Below, piece by piece: positions 6,753-13,550 of a DNA stretch of 16,529 nucleotides. The stretch comes from Pseudomonadota bacterium (GTDB lineage: Bacteria > Pseudomonadota > Gammaproteobacteria > Steroidobacterales > Steroidobacteraceae), in the NCBI GenBank assembly GCA_018241455.1, contig JAFEDW010000014.1:1-16529 (forward strand), in the 5' to 3' direction. The position numbers and the translations under genes were made by a program. Numbering within the stretch: position 1 is the stretch's first letter; each line of letters starts with the position of its first letter. The notes beneath the pieces were generated by a model, which was not told where the DNA came from, ran no database searches, and saw nothing but the letters and a program-made list of their open reading frames with translations.

Positions 6753-7352
6753 ATGACTGCTGAACGGGATGTCTGGCTGGAAGGCGGCATCGTGTGGGCC
6801 GCACCCAATGGCAACCTCGCCGAGGATGCCAGCCGCGACCTCACGCGGCGCGCGCTGGCGCTGGCCGAAGAAACCGCCAACTGGCGCATCCTGTTCGATT
6901 TCCGCCGCTCCAAGCTGACGCACGATGTGCTGGCGCTGAATCGCCAGGCCGAACTGCTCAGCCAGCACGGACTGCCCGCCATTGCGCGCACGGCGATGCT
7001 GTGCCGGCACCGTTCGACCGATTTCCAGTTCTGGGAGCGCGTGCTCACCTTGCGCGGGCTGGCCGCCGCGACGTTCACCGACGGCGAGGCGGCGATCGGC
7101 TGGCTGCAGGTGCCGCCGCGAAGTGACGATACGCCACCCTTGGGTGCGGCTACTGCTGCGCCGCAACCCGTCGACCTGGCCGCGGTCAAGCGCCAGCTGC
7201 GGCAGTTTGCCGAAGAGCGCCGGCACGCCCCGCGCGAGGAAGTGCTGGCCGAGTTCCGCGAGTTGATGGAATACCTGCAGGCGCAGGCCGGATTTCTGGG
7301 CGTCGACGCGCTGCGCGGACTTGAACAGCAGCTGCGGGACGCCGACGCCTAG
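6753..7352 (+). CDS. SpoIIAA-like (STAS-fold) protein with C-terminal helical extension
   Basis: A 199-residue cytoplasmic protein. Residues 1-120 resemble the SpoIIAA-like/STAS-SEC14 group: a V-W-x-x-P-N-G strand, a long helix, the W-R-I-L-F-D-F-R-R-S core strand, then F-Q-F-W-E-R-V-L-T-L-R-G-L and a final A-A-I-G-W-L helix. Family recognition is by pattern only. A Pro/Ala linker (about 122-138) leads to a helical module at 139-185 that aligns without gaps to the 85-residue protein on the other side of the response regulator (20 of 47 identical). ATG 6753 is chosen; a TTG at 6741 with a weak AGG is the alternative. It is divergent from the regulator across about 120 bp, so it may be a target or partner of the two-component system (inference). 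Its TAG stop shares the palindrome CTAG (7349-7352) with the stop of the convergent antiporter gene. Confidence 0.8.
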   Translation: MTAERDVWLEGGIVWAAPNGNLAEDASRDLTRRALALAEETANWRILFDFRRSKLTHDVLALNRQAELLSQHGLPAIARTAMLCRHRSTDFQFWERVLTLRGLAAATFTDGEAAIGWLQVPPRSDDTPPLGAATAAPQPVDLAAVKRQLRQFAEERRHAPREEVLAEFRELMEYLQAQAGFLGVDALRGLEQQLRDADA

Positions 7353-8581
7353 CCCGATGTTGGCGGGCCGGCGAGCCCCACGCGCTTGAGCAGTGGCTTG
7401 ATCGTCAGGCCCTGCACCACCAGCGTCAGCAGCACGACACCAAAGGTCATGTGCAGGATCAGGTCGCGGTGCGCGAACTCGTCCGGCAACGACAGTGCCA
7501 GCACCATCGACAGGCCGCCGCGCAATCCACCCCATGTCAGTACCGTCGCCCACGATAGCGGCCAGCCACTGCCGCCGGCCGCGCGCATCAGCGCGTACTT
7601 GGCGTAGACGAACACCGCGCGCGCCACCGTGATCGCCAACCACGCAATGAGGATCTGCGGCAGGTACGTAGCCAGCTTGGCCAGGTTGATCTCGATGCCG
7701 ATCAGCAGGAACACGCAGCTGTTGAGCAGGAAGGCGGCGTAGTTCCAGAATGCGTCGATGGTGGCGCGCGTGGCCGCGCCCATGCGGCCTTGCGCCCCCC
7801 ACGTGCCGATGACCAGGCCGGCCACGACGCAGGCAATCACGCCCGAGAGACCGAGCAGCTCCGCGGCGATGAACGCGCCGTAGCCGCCGAGCACGGTCAG
7901 CGTGATGCCGATCAGCGCATCGTCCTGCCCGCGCGTCAGCGCGCCGACGGCCACGCCCGCGACGCCGCCCGCCACCGCCGCCAGCACCGCCACGCGCAGG
8001 AATTCGAACACCGCCCCGGTCGCGCTGAGCGGACTGCCGGTCGCCATCGCCAGCACGATGGTGAAGACCACGATCGCCGTACCGTCGTTGAACAGCGATT
8101 CGGCCTCGACGATGACGGCCAGCCGCTTGTCGACGCCGAGCGTACGGAAGATCGCCAGCACGCTGATCGGGTCGGTCGCCGAGATCAGCGCGCCGAACAG
8201 CAGCGCCTCGATCCACTGCAGCGAACCGGGCGCGATGGCGTTGATGCCCCACCACGCGAGCGCCGCCGTCAGGAAGGTCGCGACCACGAGGCCGGGAATC
8301 GCCAGCGTCAGGATCGACAGGCGCGCGCGCCAGAACTCCGCGAAATGCATCTGGTAGGCCGCTTCGAACAGCAGGCCCGGCAGCACGACGTCGAACAACA
8401 GCTCCTTCGACAGGTGCGGCCCCGAGTAGCTGACCACGTTGCCGAGCACGAGGCCGGCCAGCACCAGGCCGATCGCGTAAGGCAGGCGGGCGCGATTCGA
8501 GACGACCGCCACCAGCGCGGCGATGGCCAGCAGCAGCAGGACGCTCAACTCGGGGTGTGCAACCACGGCCTCTCCCGGCAA
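7349..8581 (-). CDS. CPA1-family Na+/H+ antiporter (NhaP-like)
   Basis: A polytopic inner-membrane cation:proton antiporter, 410 residues from TTG 8581, with about 12 hydrophobic segments. CPA1 signatures are present: F-E-A-A-Y-Q near residues 72-77, S-A-T-D-P-I-S-V-L-A-I-F-R-T-L-G with D137, and E-S-L-F-N-D-G-T-A with the N165-D166 ion-binding pair. The later W-G-G-L-R-G-G-L-S segment is also typical. It lacks the long cytosolic C-terminal tail of some family members. GTG at 8566 (405 residues), just after GGGAGAGG, is an equally plausible start. The gene follows the EAL gene by 18 or 33 nt, so it is probably the last gene of the mmsA-to-antiporter run. A role in pH or sodium balance alongside a Na+-coupled symporter is inferred from this neighbourhood. 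Confidence 0.92.
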   Translation of the reverse strand: MPGEAVVAHPELSVLLLLAIAALVAVVSNRARLPYAIGLVLAGLVLGNVVSYSGPHLSKELLFDVVLPGLLFEAAYQMHFAEFWRARLSILTLAIPGLVVATFLTAALAWWGINAIAPGSLQWIEALLFGALISATDPISVLAIFRTLGVDKRLAVIVEAESLFNDGTAIVVFTIVLAMATGSPLSATGAVFEFLRVAVLAAVAGGVAGVAVGALTRGQDDALIGITLTVLGGYGAFIAAELLGLSGVIACVVAGLVIGTWGAQGRMGAATRATIDAFWNYAAFLLNSCVFLLIGIEINLAKLATYLPQILIAWLAITVARAVFVYAKYALMRAAGGSGWPLSWATVLTWGGLRGGLSMVLALSLPDEFAHRDLILHMTFGVVLLTLVVQGLTIKPLLKRVGLAGPPTSG

Positions 8582-8599
8582 CCGCCGCAGGCTCCGTCG

Positions 8600-10126
8600 C
8601 TAGGCCTTCGGCTGCGCGTCGGCCGGCCGCGCCAGGTCCGACAGCGGCGCCGGCTTCGAGAATCCAAAGCCCTGTGAAAAATCGACCTTGAGTGCGGCCA
8701 GCGCGCGCACATCGTCCCGTGATTCGATCGACTTGGCGCAGGTGTACATGCCCAGCACGCTGGCCATCTGCGCGGCACCGGCCACGACCGCCTGGCGGCG
8801 CTTGTCCGCGCCGATGTCCGTGGTCAGGCTCGGATGGAGCTTCAGCATGCGCAGGCCCTTGAGCGTCAGCAGTTCGACCTGCTCCGCGCTCATGTCGTAG
8901 TCGTCGAGGATGATCGTGCAGCCGATGGCCGCCAGCAGCTGCGCGGCGTCGGCAGTGCGCGCAGGACTTTGCGCGCAGCGGGCCGCGTCGAGTTCGAAGG
9001 CGATCATGCCGCGCGGCAGGTCGGCCTTGGTCATGCACAGGTCGAGGAACTTGAAGAAATGCGGATCGACCAGCGCGGTCGGCGAGAGATTCACCGAGAC
9101 GTTGATCGGATCGGAGCGCCATACTTCCGGATTGCGCGCCAGCCACAGCACCAGGTCGGTGATGACGCGCCGGTCGACGACCGAACCGAGGCCATGCTTC
9201 GCGGCCGCCTCGATCATCGCCGTCGGCGCCCTCGAGCGACCGTGTTCGGAACCGGTGCGCAACAGGATTTCGTAGCGCCGGATACGGTTGCCCTCGGTCA
9301 GCGGCTCGAGCTGCTGCGTATACAACACGATCGGTTGCGCGCGCAGCGCGGCGTAGTGGCGATCGAGCGCCGCATCGACCGGCGCCGGCGTGCTCGCCGC
9401 GGGAGCCGCGGGAGCCGCGGGAGCCGCCGAAGCCGCCGCGGCGGCCGCGGCGGCCGGAGCGGGATCGGGCAAAAGCGTCAATTCCGGTTCGGCGGACTTC
9501 GCGATCACGGTCGTCGCGGTCGCGGTCGCGAAGTCGCCGGGCGTCGCCGCCGCGGCCGCGACGGTCGACGGCCCCAGCAGCTCGAGCGTCGCGGTCAATT
9601 CTTCCTCGAGCGTCCTGTTCAGGCCGCTGTCGGCGGTCGTCGTGGCGACGACCTCGGGCGTGGGCAGGTCCGGCAGCGCGCGCAGGCGCAACTGGGTGGC
9701 CGACAGGTCGGCGCTCAGCCAGGCGCAGAAGCGCCCGATCTGCGCCAGCAACGGGCCCGCGGCGCCACTCGCGGGACCCAGCGCCTCGGTCATGACCGCC
9801 TTGCGATCGACGATGATCATCAGCACGCCGAGCACCGAACCGCCGCGCGCCGCGCGGAAGGTCACCGCCACCCGGCCGTCGCCGAGGTCGTGCTCGTGGC
9901 GTTGCGGCGCGCCTTCGCCGGCGAAGACTTCCAGCGATGCGCGCACGGCCTCGTGCTCATCGGGCCCGAGCACGCTTTCGTTGAGCCACAGTACGTCGGC
10001 GTGCTCGTCGTGTAGCGAGAGGCTCCAGACGCGGGCGTTGGTCACCGAGCCCAGCATCTGGCGAGCGATGTCGTCGAGCTCGGCGGAACGCGGATCGGGC
10101 GCCGCGGCGGTCGTCACCGTGGTCAC
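8600..10126 (-). CDS. EAL-domain protein with altered catalytic motifs
   Basis: A 508-residue soluble protein. About residues 10-150 form a possible GAF-like sensor domain, 221-250 are an Ala/Pro-rich linker, and about 255-500 an EAL domain, the fold that hydrolyses cyclic di-GMP. Retained: E286 in Y-E-I-L-L-R, N346 in V-S-V-N-L-S, E378 in F-E-L-D, D408-D409, K429 and Q485 in S-Q-G-F-G-F-S-K-P. Changed: the D-D-F-G-T-G loop reads D-D-Y-D-M-S; L-K-I-D reads L-K-L-H; and the usual A-E-G-V-E reads A-K-S-I-E, placing K465 at a metal-binding Glu position. Reduced or lost activity is therefore likely. The start is the GTG at 10126, overlapping the ActP-like stop by four bases (GTGA); the frame is open to 10267 inside that gene. 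Coupling to the symporter suggests linkage of substrate uptake to second-messenger signalling (inference). Confidence 0.9.
   Translation of the reverse strand: MTTVTTAAAPDPRSAELDDIARQMLGSVTNARVWSLSLHDEHADVLWLNESVLGPDEHEAVRASLEVFAGEGAPQRHEHDLGDGRVAVTFRAARGGSVLGVLMIIVDRKAVMTEALGPASGAAGPLLAQIGRFCAWLSADLSATQLRLRALPDLPTPEVVATTTADSGLNRTLEEELTATLELLGPSTVAAAAATPGDFATATATTVIAKSAEPELTLLPDPAPAAAAAAAASAAPAAPAAPAASTPAPVDAALDRHYAALRAQPIVLYTQQLEPLTEGNRIRRYEILLRTGSEHGRSRAPTAMIEAAAKHGLGSVVDRRVITDLVLWLARNPEVWRSDPINVSVNLSPTALVDPHFFKFLDLCMTKADLPRGMIAFELDAARCAQSPARTADAAQLLAAIGCTIILDDYDMSAEQVELLTLKGLRMLKLHPSLTTDIGADKRRQAVVAGAAQMASVLGMYTCAKSIESRDDVRALAALKVDFSQGFGFSKPAPLSDLARPADAQPKA
9401..9436 (-). repeat. 9-bp tandem repeat in the Ala/Pro linker of the EAL protein
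   Basis: On the plus strand GGGAGCCGC occurs three times in a row (9401-9427), followed by the variant CGAAGCCGC. On the coding strand each unit encodes a Pro/Ala triplet in the interdomain linker. Because the unit is 9 bp, slippage would change linker length without a frameshift. Confidence 0.8.
9495..9535. repeat. Perfect 10-bp inverted repeat inside the EAL gene
   Basis: GACTTCGCGA at 9495-9504 is the exact reverse complement of TCGCGAAGTC at 9526-9535, separated by a 21-nt segment with TCGCGG hexamer repeats. It falls in the low-complexity region just before the Ala/Pro linker. It could fold in RNA, or be a by-product of biased codon use. Confidence 0.6.
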
Positions 10127-11661
10127 GACTCGCCCAATATCATGCGCTGTTCCTTGGCCGCGTAGGCCGCGCGCGCGGCCGGCTCCGGTGCCGCCAGCGA
10201 CACCAGCACCGCGACGGCAAAGGCCAGCGGCATCGACACCAGCGCCGGATTCTTCAGCGGGAACCACGCCTGCGCGTGGTGCAGGATGTCGACCTGCACG
10301 GTCGGCGAGAAATAAATCAGCACCGCGGCCGTGGCCGTTCCGGTCACGATTGCCGCGACGGCGCCCGCGGTCGTGAAGCGCGGCCAGTAGATCGACAGCA
10401 CCAGCGCCGGGAAATTACCGCTGGCCGCAAGCGCGAACGCCAGCCCGACCATGAATGCGACGTTCTGGCCCTTGAAGAGCAGCCCCAGCGCGACGGCGAC
10501 CACGCCGAGCAACACGCTGGCCAGCTTTGCGACCTTGAATTGCTCGTCGTGCGGCGCCTCGCCCTTGCGCACCACGCTGACCCACAGGTCGTGCGACAGT
10601 GCCGCCGCGCCCGACAGCGTCAGCCCGGCTACGACCGCCAGGATCGTCGCGAACGCGACCGCGGCGATGAAGCCGAGCAGCGCCTTGCCGCCGAGCACTT
10701 CCGCCAGCAGCGGCGCGGCCATGTTGCCGCCCTTGTCGACCGCGACGATCGCATCGTGTCCGACCAGCACCATGGCCCCGAATCCCAGCACGAACGTGAG
10801 CAGGTAGAAGCAGCCGATCAGGCCGGTGGCCCAGAACACCGATTGGCGCGCCGCGCGCGCATCGGGCACCGTGTAGAAGCGCATCAGGATGTGCGGCAGG
10901 CCCGCGGTGCCGAACATCAGCGCGAGCCCGAGCGAGACCGCCTCCCACGGCGAACTGATCAGCTTGCCCGGCGCCAGCACGTTGGCGCCATAGTGGTCCG
11001 CGGCCGCGGCGAACAGCCGCAGCGGGTTGAAGCCGAACTGCGCGAGCACCATCGCCGCGAGCAGCGCCGCGCCGCCGAGCAACAGCGCCGCCTTGACGAT
11101 CTGCACCCAGGTGGTGGCGATCATGCCGCCGAACAGCACGTAGGCCAGCATGACCGCACCGACGATGACGATCGCGGTTTCGTAGCTCAGGCCGAACATC
11201 AGCTTGATCAGGTTGCCGGCGCCGACCATCTGCGCGATCAGGTACAGCGACACGACCGCGAGCGCGCCGATCGCCGCCGCGACGCGCACCGGACGCTGGC
11301 GCAACCTGAAACTGACGACATCGGTGAACGTGTACCGGCCCAGGTTGCGCAGCGGTTCAGCGATCAGGAACAGCACCACGGGCCAACCGACCAGCCAGCC
11401 GGTCGAATAGATCAGGCCGTCGAATCCGGAGGTCGATACCAGCCCGGCGATGCCGAGGAAGCTGGCGGCGCTCATGTAGTCGCCGGCCAGCGCGAAACCG
11501 TTCTGCCGGCCGCTGATGCGCCGGCCGGCCGCGAAGAACTCCTCGGTGCTGCGCGTGTGCCGCGCCGCCCACCACGTGATGCCCAGCGTCAGCGCGACGA
11601 ACGCGAGGAAGAAACCGATTGCGGTCGAATTCGGCGTGCCGAGCAGCGTGCCGGCAGTCAC
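10123..11661 (-). CDS. ActP-like sodium:solute symporter (SSS family, monocarboxylate type)
   Basis: A 512-residue inner-membrane symporter with about 13 hydrophobic helices. The start G-F-F-L-A-F-V-A-L-T-L-G-I-T-W-W-A followed by T-E-E-F-F-A-A-G-R, then G-D-Y-M-S-A-A-S-F-L-G-I-A-G, and later A-G-L-P-H-I-L-M-R-F-Y-T-V-P-D, are hallmarks of the acetate/glycolate permease branch. Such proteins import short monocarboxylates with Na+ or protons. The GTG at 11661 overlaps the DUF485 stop by four bases (GTGA), and its own stop overlaps the EAL start in the same way. The open frame extends upstream to 11748, within the DUF485 gene. Because the first gene of the run is mmsA rather than acetyl-CoA synthetase, the substrate may be propionate or another compound feeding semialdehyde metabolism, rather than acetate; this is inference. 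Confidence 0.93.
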   Translation of the reverse strand: MTAGTLLGTPNSTAIGFFLAFVALTLGITWWAARHTRSTEEFFAAGRRISGRQNGFALAGDYMSAASFLGIAGLVSTSGFDGLIYSTGWLVGWPVVLFLIAEPLRNLGRYTFTDVVSFRLRQRPVRVAAAIGALAVVSLYLIAQMVGAGNLIKLMFGLSYETAIVIVGAVMLAYVLFGGMIATTWVQIVKAALLLGGAALLAAMVLAQFGFNPLRLFAAAADHYGANVLAPGKLISSPWEAVSLGLALMFGTAGLPHILMRFYTVPDARAARQSVFWATGLIGCFYLLTFVLGFGAMVLVGHDAIVAVDKGGNMAAPLLAEVLGGKALLGFIAAVAFATILAVVAGLTLSGAAALSHDLWVSVVRKGEAPHDEQFKVAKLASVLLGVVAVALGLLFKGQNVAFMVGLAFALAASGNFPALVLSIYWPRFTTAGAVAAIVTGTATAAVLIYFSPTVQVDILHHAQAWFPLKNPALVSMPLAFAVAVLVSLAAPEPAARAAYAAKEQRMILGES

Positions 11662-11930
11662 GGCGGCGGACCCGCGGCGCGGAACTCGCTGACCCGCCGG
11701 TCGAGGTGCGCATTCGCCCAGCGCACGTAGTACCAGGTGAGGATCCATGCGGCGACGATCACCAGCGCGCCGAGCAGCACGCCAACGCTGAGGCCCGGCG
11801 CGAGCAACGTGCCGAGCAGCGGCTTGTCGAATGCGACCAGCAGCACGAAGCCGAAGTACACCAGCACCATGACCGCACTCAGCGCCGCGGCGATGCGCCA
11901 GCGTTGGCGTGACAGGTGGCCGAGCGTCAT
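11658..11930 (-). CDS. DUF485 membrane protein (YjcH-like), symporter partner
   Basis: A 90-residue protein with two hydrophobic helices (about residues 14-33 and 44-66) separated by a short loop, and a basic W-Y-Y-V-R-W-A-N segment followed by a charged tail. This is the DUF485/YjcH pattern; such proteins are almost always encoded directly upstream of ActP-type symporters and are thought to assist them, though the mechanism is not established. The ATG at 11930 is 7 nt after the mmsA stop, with no clear ribosome site, and the stop overlaps the symporter start, so expression is probably coupled to both neighbours. Confidence 0.9.
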   Translation of the reverse strand: MTLGHLSRQRWRIAAALSAVMVLVYFGFVLLVAFDKPLLGTLLAPGLSVGVLLGALVIVAAWILTWYYVRWANAHLDRRVSEFRAAGPPP

Positions 11931-11937
11931 GGGCGCG

Positions 11938-13461
11938 CTACTTCATCGTCGGCATCATGAAGTCGGCCCCGCCCGCGGTCGGCGCGGGCCAGCGGCTCGT
12001 GACCGTCTTCTGCCGCGTGTAGAAGCGCACGCCCTCGGGGCCGTGCACGTGGTGATCGCCGAACAGCGAGGCCTTCCAGCCGCCGAAACTGTGGAAGGCC
12101 ATCGGCACCGGAATCGGCACGTTGACGCCGACCATGCCGATCTGGATGCCGTTGGTGAACTGCCGCGCGCTGCGGCCGTCGCGCGTGAAGATCGCGCAGC
12201 CGTTGCCGAATTCATGGCGATTGACCAGCTCGATCGCCGCCGGCAGGTCGGCGACGCGCACCATCGACAGCACCGGCCCGAAGATTTCCTCGCGGTAGAT
12301 CTTCATCGCCGGCGTCACGCGGTCGAACAGGCAGCCGCCGAGGAAGAACCCCTGCTCGTGCCCGGGCAGCGCGAAGCCGCGGCCGTCGACCAGCAGCTTC
12401 GCTCCTTCGCTGACGCCGCTGTCGATGTAACCGAGCACGCGCTCGCGGTGCGCGGCGGTCACGAGCGGCCCCATGTCGGCCTGCTCGTCCATCGAGTGCG
12501 ACACGCGGAGCTTGCGCACCCGCGGCACCAGCCGCGCGGCCAGTTCGTCGGCGGTCTTCTCGCCCACGGCCACGACCACCGAGATCGCCATGCAGCGTTC
12601 GCCGGCCGAGCCGTAGCCGGCGCCGAGCAGCGCATCGGCTGCCTGGTCGAGATCGGCGTCCGGCATGACGACCATGTGGTTCTTGGCGCCGCCCAGCGCC
12701 TGCGCGCGTTTGCCGCGTTCGCTGGCGCGCGTGTAGATGTAGCGCGCGACCGGGGTCGAGCCGACGAAGCTGATCGCGCGCACCAGCTCGTGGTCGAGCA
12801 GCGCATCGACGGCCTGCTTGTCGCCGTTGATGACGTTGAACACGCCGTCCGGCAGGCCGGCTTCCTTCAGCAGCTCGGCCAGCAGCAGCGCGGTCGAGGG
12901 ATCGCGCTCCGAGGGCTTGAGCACGAAGCAGTTGCCGCAGGCGAGCGCCACCGGGAACATCCACAGCGGCACCATCGCCGGGAAATTGAACGGCGTGACG
13001 CCGGCGACGACGCCGAGTGCCTGGCGCATCGAATAGCTGTCGACCTCGCGGCCGACATTCTCCGAGTACTCGCCCTTGAGCAGCTGCGGGATGCCGGCGG
13101 CGAATTCCACCACCTCGACCCCGCGCGTCAGCTCGCCGCGCGCATCGGCGATCACCTTGCCGTGCTCGCGCGAGATCTGCGCGGCGATACGCTCGGCGTT
13201 GTCGAGCAGCAGCGCGCGGAAGCGGAACATGACGCGGGCCCGCAGCAGTGGCGGCAGTTGCGACCAGGCCGGAAACGCCTCCTGCGCGGCCGCCACGGCC
13301 TGGCCGACCTCGGCGGTGCTGGCCAGCGCCACGCGCCCGCTGACCCGGCCGCTGCTCGGGTCGAAGACGTCCGCATGGCGACCGGAGGCGCCAGCCACGC
13401 GGCGGCCTCCGATCCAGTGGGCAATTTCGGGGCTGGTCGCGACGGCTGGGATGGCGTTCAT
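11938..13461 (-). CDS. mmsA: CoA-acylating methylmalonate-semialdehyde dehydrogenase
   Basis: A 507-residue aldehyde dehydrogenase. It converts (methyl)malonate semialdehyde, NAD+ and CoA to propionyl- or acetyl-CoA, CO2 and NADH in the breakdown of valine, beta-alanine or inositol. Visible features: T-P-F-N-F-P-A-M-V-P-L-W (N159) for cofactor and oxyanion hole, F-V-G-S-T-P-V-A for NAD+, and catalytic C290 in S-A-G-E-R-C-M-A-I-S. The segment Q-A-L-G-G-A-K-N-H lacks the general-base Glu of ordinary L-E-L-G-G aldehyde dehydrogenases, as in the CoA-dependent MmsA group. ATG 13461 is preferred; an in-frame TTG at 13488 would add nine non-family residues. No ribosome site is seen. It is the first gene of a run with a symporter pair, but the usual partner mmsB is absent from the window. 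Confidence 0.93.
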   Translation of the reverse strand: MNAIPAVATSPEIAHWIGGRRVAGASGRHADVFDPSSGRVSGRVALASTAEVGQAVAAAQEAFPAWSQLPPLLRARVMFRFRALLLDNAERIAAQISREHGKVIADARGELTRGVEVVEFAAGIPQLLKGEYSENVGREVDSYSMRQALGVVAGVTPFNFPAMVPLWMFPVALACGNCFVLKPSERDPSTALLLAELLKEAGLPDGVFNVINGDKQAVDALLDHELVRAISFVGSTPVARYIYTRASERGKRAQALGGAKNHMVVMPDADLDQAADALLGAGYGSAGERCMAISVVVAVGEKTADELAARLVPRVRKLRVSHSMDEQADMGPLVTAAHRERVLGYIDSGVSEGAKLLVDGRGFALPGHEQGFFLGGCLFDRVTPAMKIYREEIFGPVLSMVRVADLPAAIELVNRHEFGNGCAIFTRDGRSARQFTNGIQIGMVGVNVPIPVPMAFHSFGGWKASLFGDHHVHGPEGVRFYTRQKTVTSRWPAPTAGGADFMMPTMK

Positions 13462-13470
13462 GGTGGCGCG

Positions 13471-13476
13471 ATCATA
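13471..13476 (-). promoter_or_regulatory. Candidate -10 box very close to the mmsA start
   Basis: TATGAT on the minus strand matches the -10 consensus at five of six positions and ends 9 nt before the mmsA ATG; a transcript starting about 7 nt downstream would be almost leaderless, which would explain the absent ribosome site. I see no good -35 box, so the call is weak. The rest of the gap 13462-13550 contains a small GC hairpin (GGCGG-CAAAC-CCGCC on the minus strand) without a U-run. Confidence 0.2.
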
Positions 13477-13550
13477 CGCAACCCTCAACGCTTTCGGCTA
13501 GTTGCAGGTGCCGGCCCGCTGGACACTTCCGGCGGGTTTGCCGCCAAGAG

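Noticed and set aside
6726..9146. An 806-codon minus-strand open frame spanning the antiporter and parts of its neighbours
   Set aside because: It overlaps the clearly real antiporter in another frame and is Arg/Gly/Ala-rich without any recognisable domain.
9401..9436. Short tandem repeats considered as a CRISPR or iteron array
   Set aside because: The unit is 9 bp, in frame, and encodes a Pro/Ala linker; there are no spacers.
10127..10267. Upstream extension of the EAL frame (47 further codons)
   Set aside because: It lies wholly within the symporter coding region and translates to Gly/Arg/Ala-rich sequence; the GTG overlapping the symporter stop is the natural start.
10276..11730. A 484-codon plus-strand open frame opposite the symporter, and a similar 434-codon frame at 3059-4363 opposite the kinase
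   Set aside because: Both are antisense shadows of strongly supported genes; charged low-complexity translations show no family signature.
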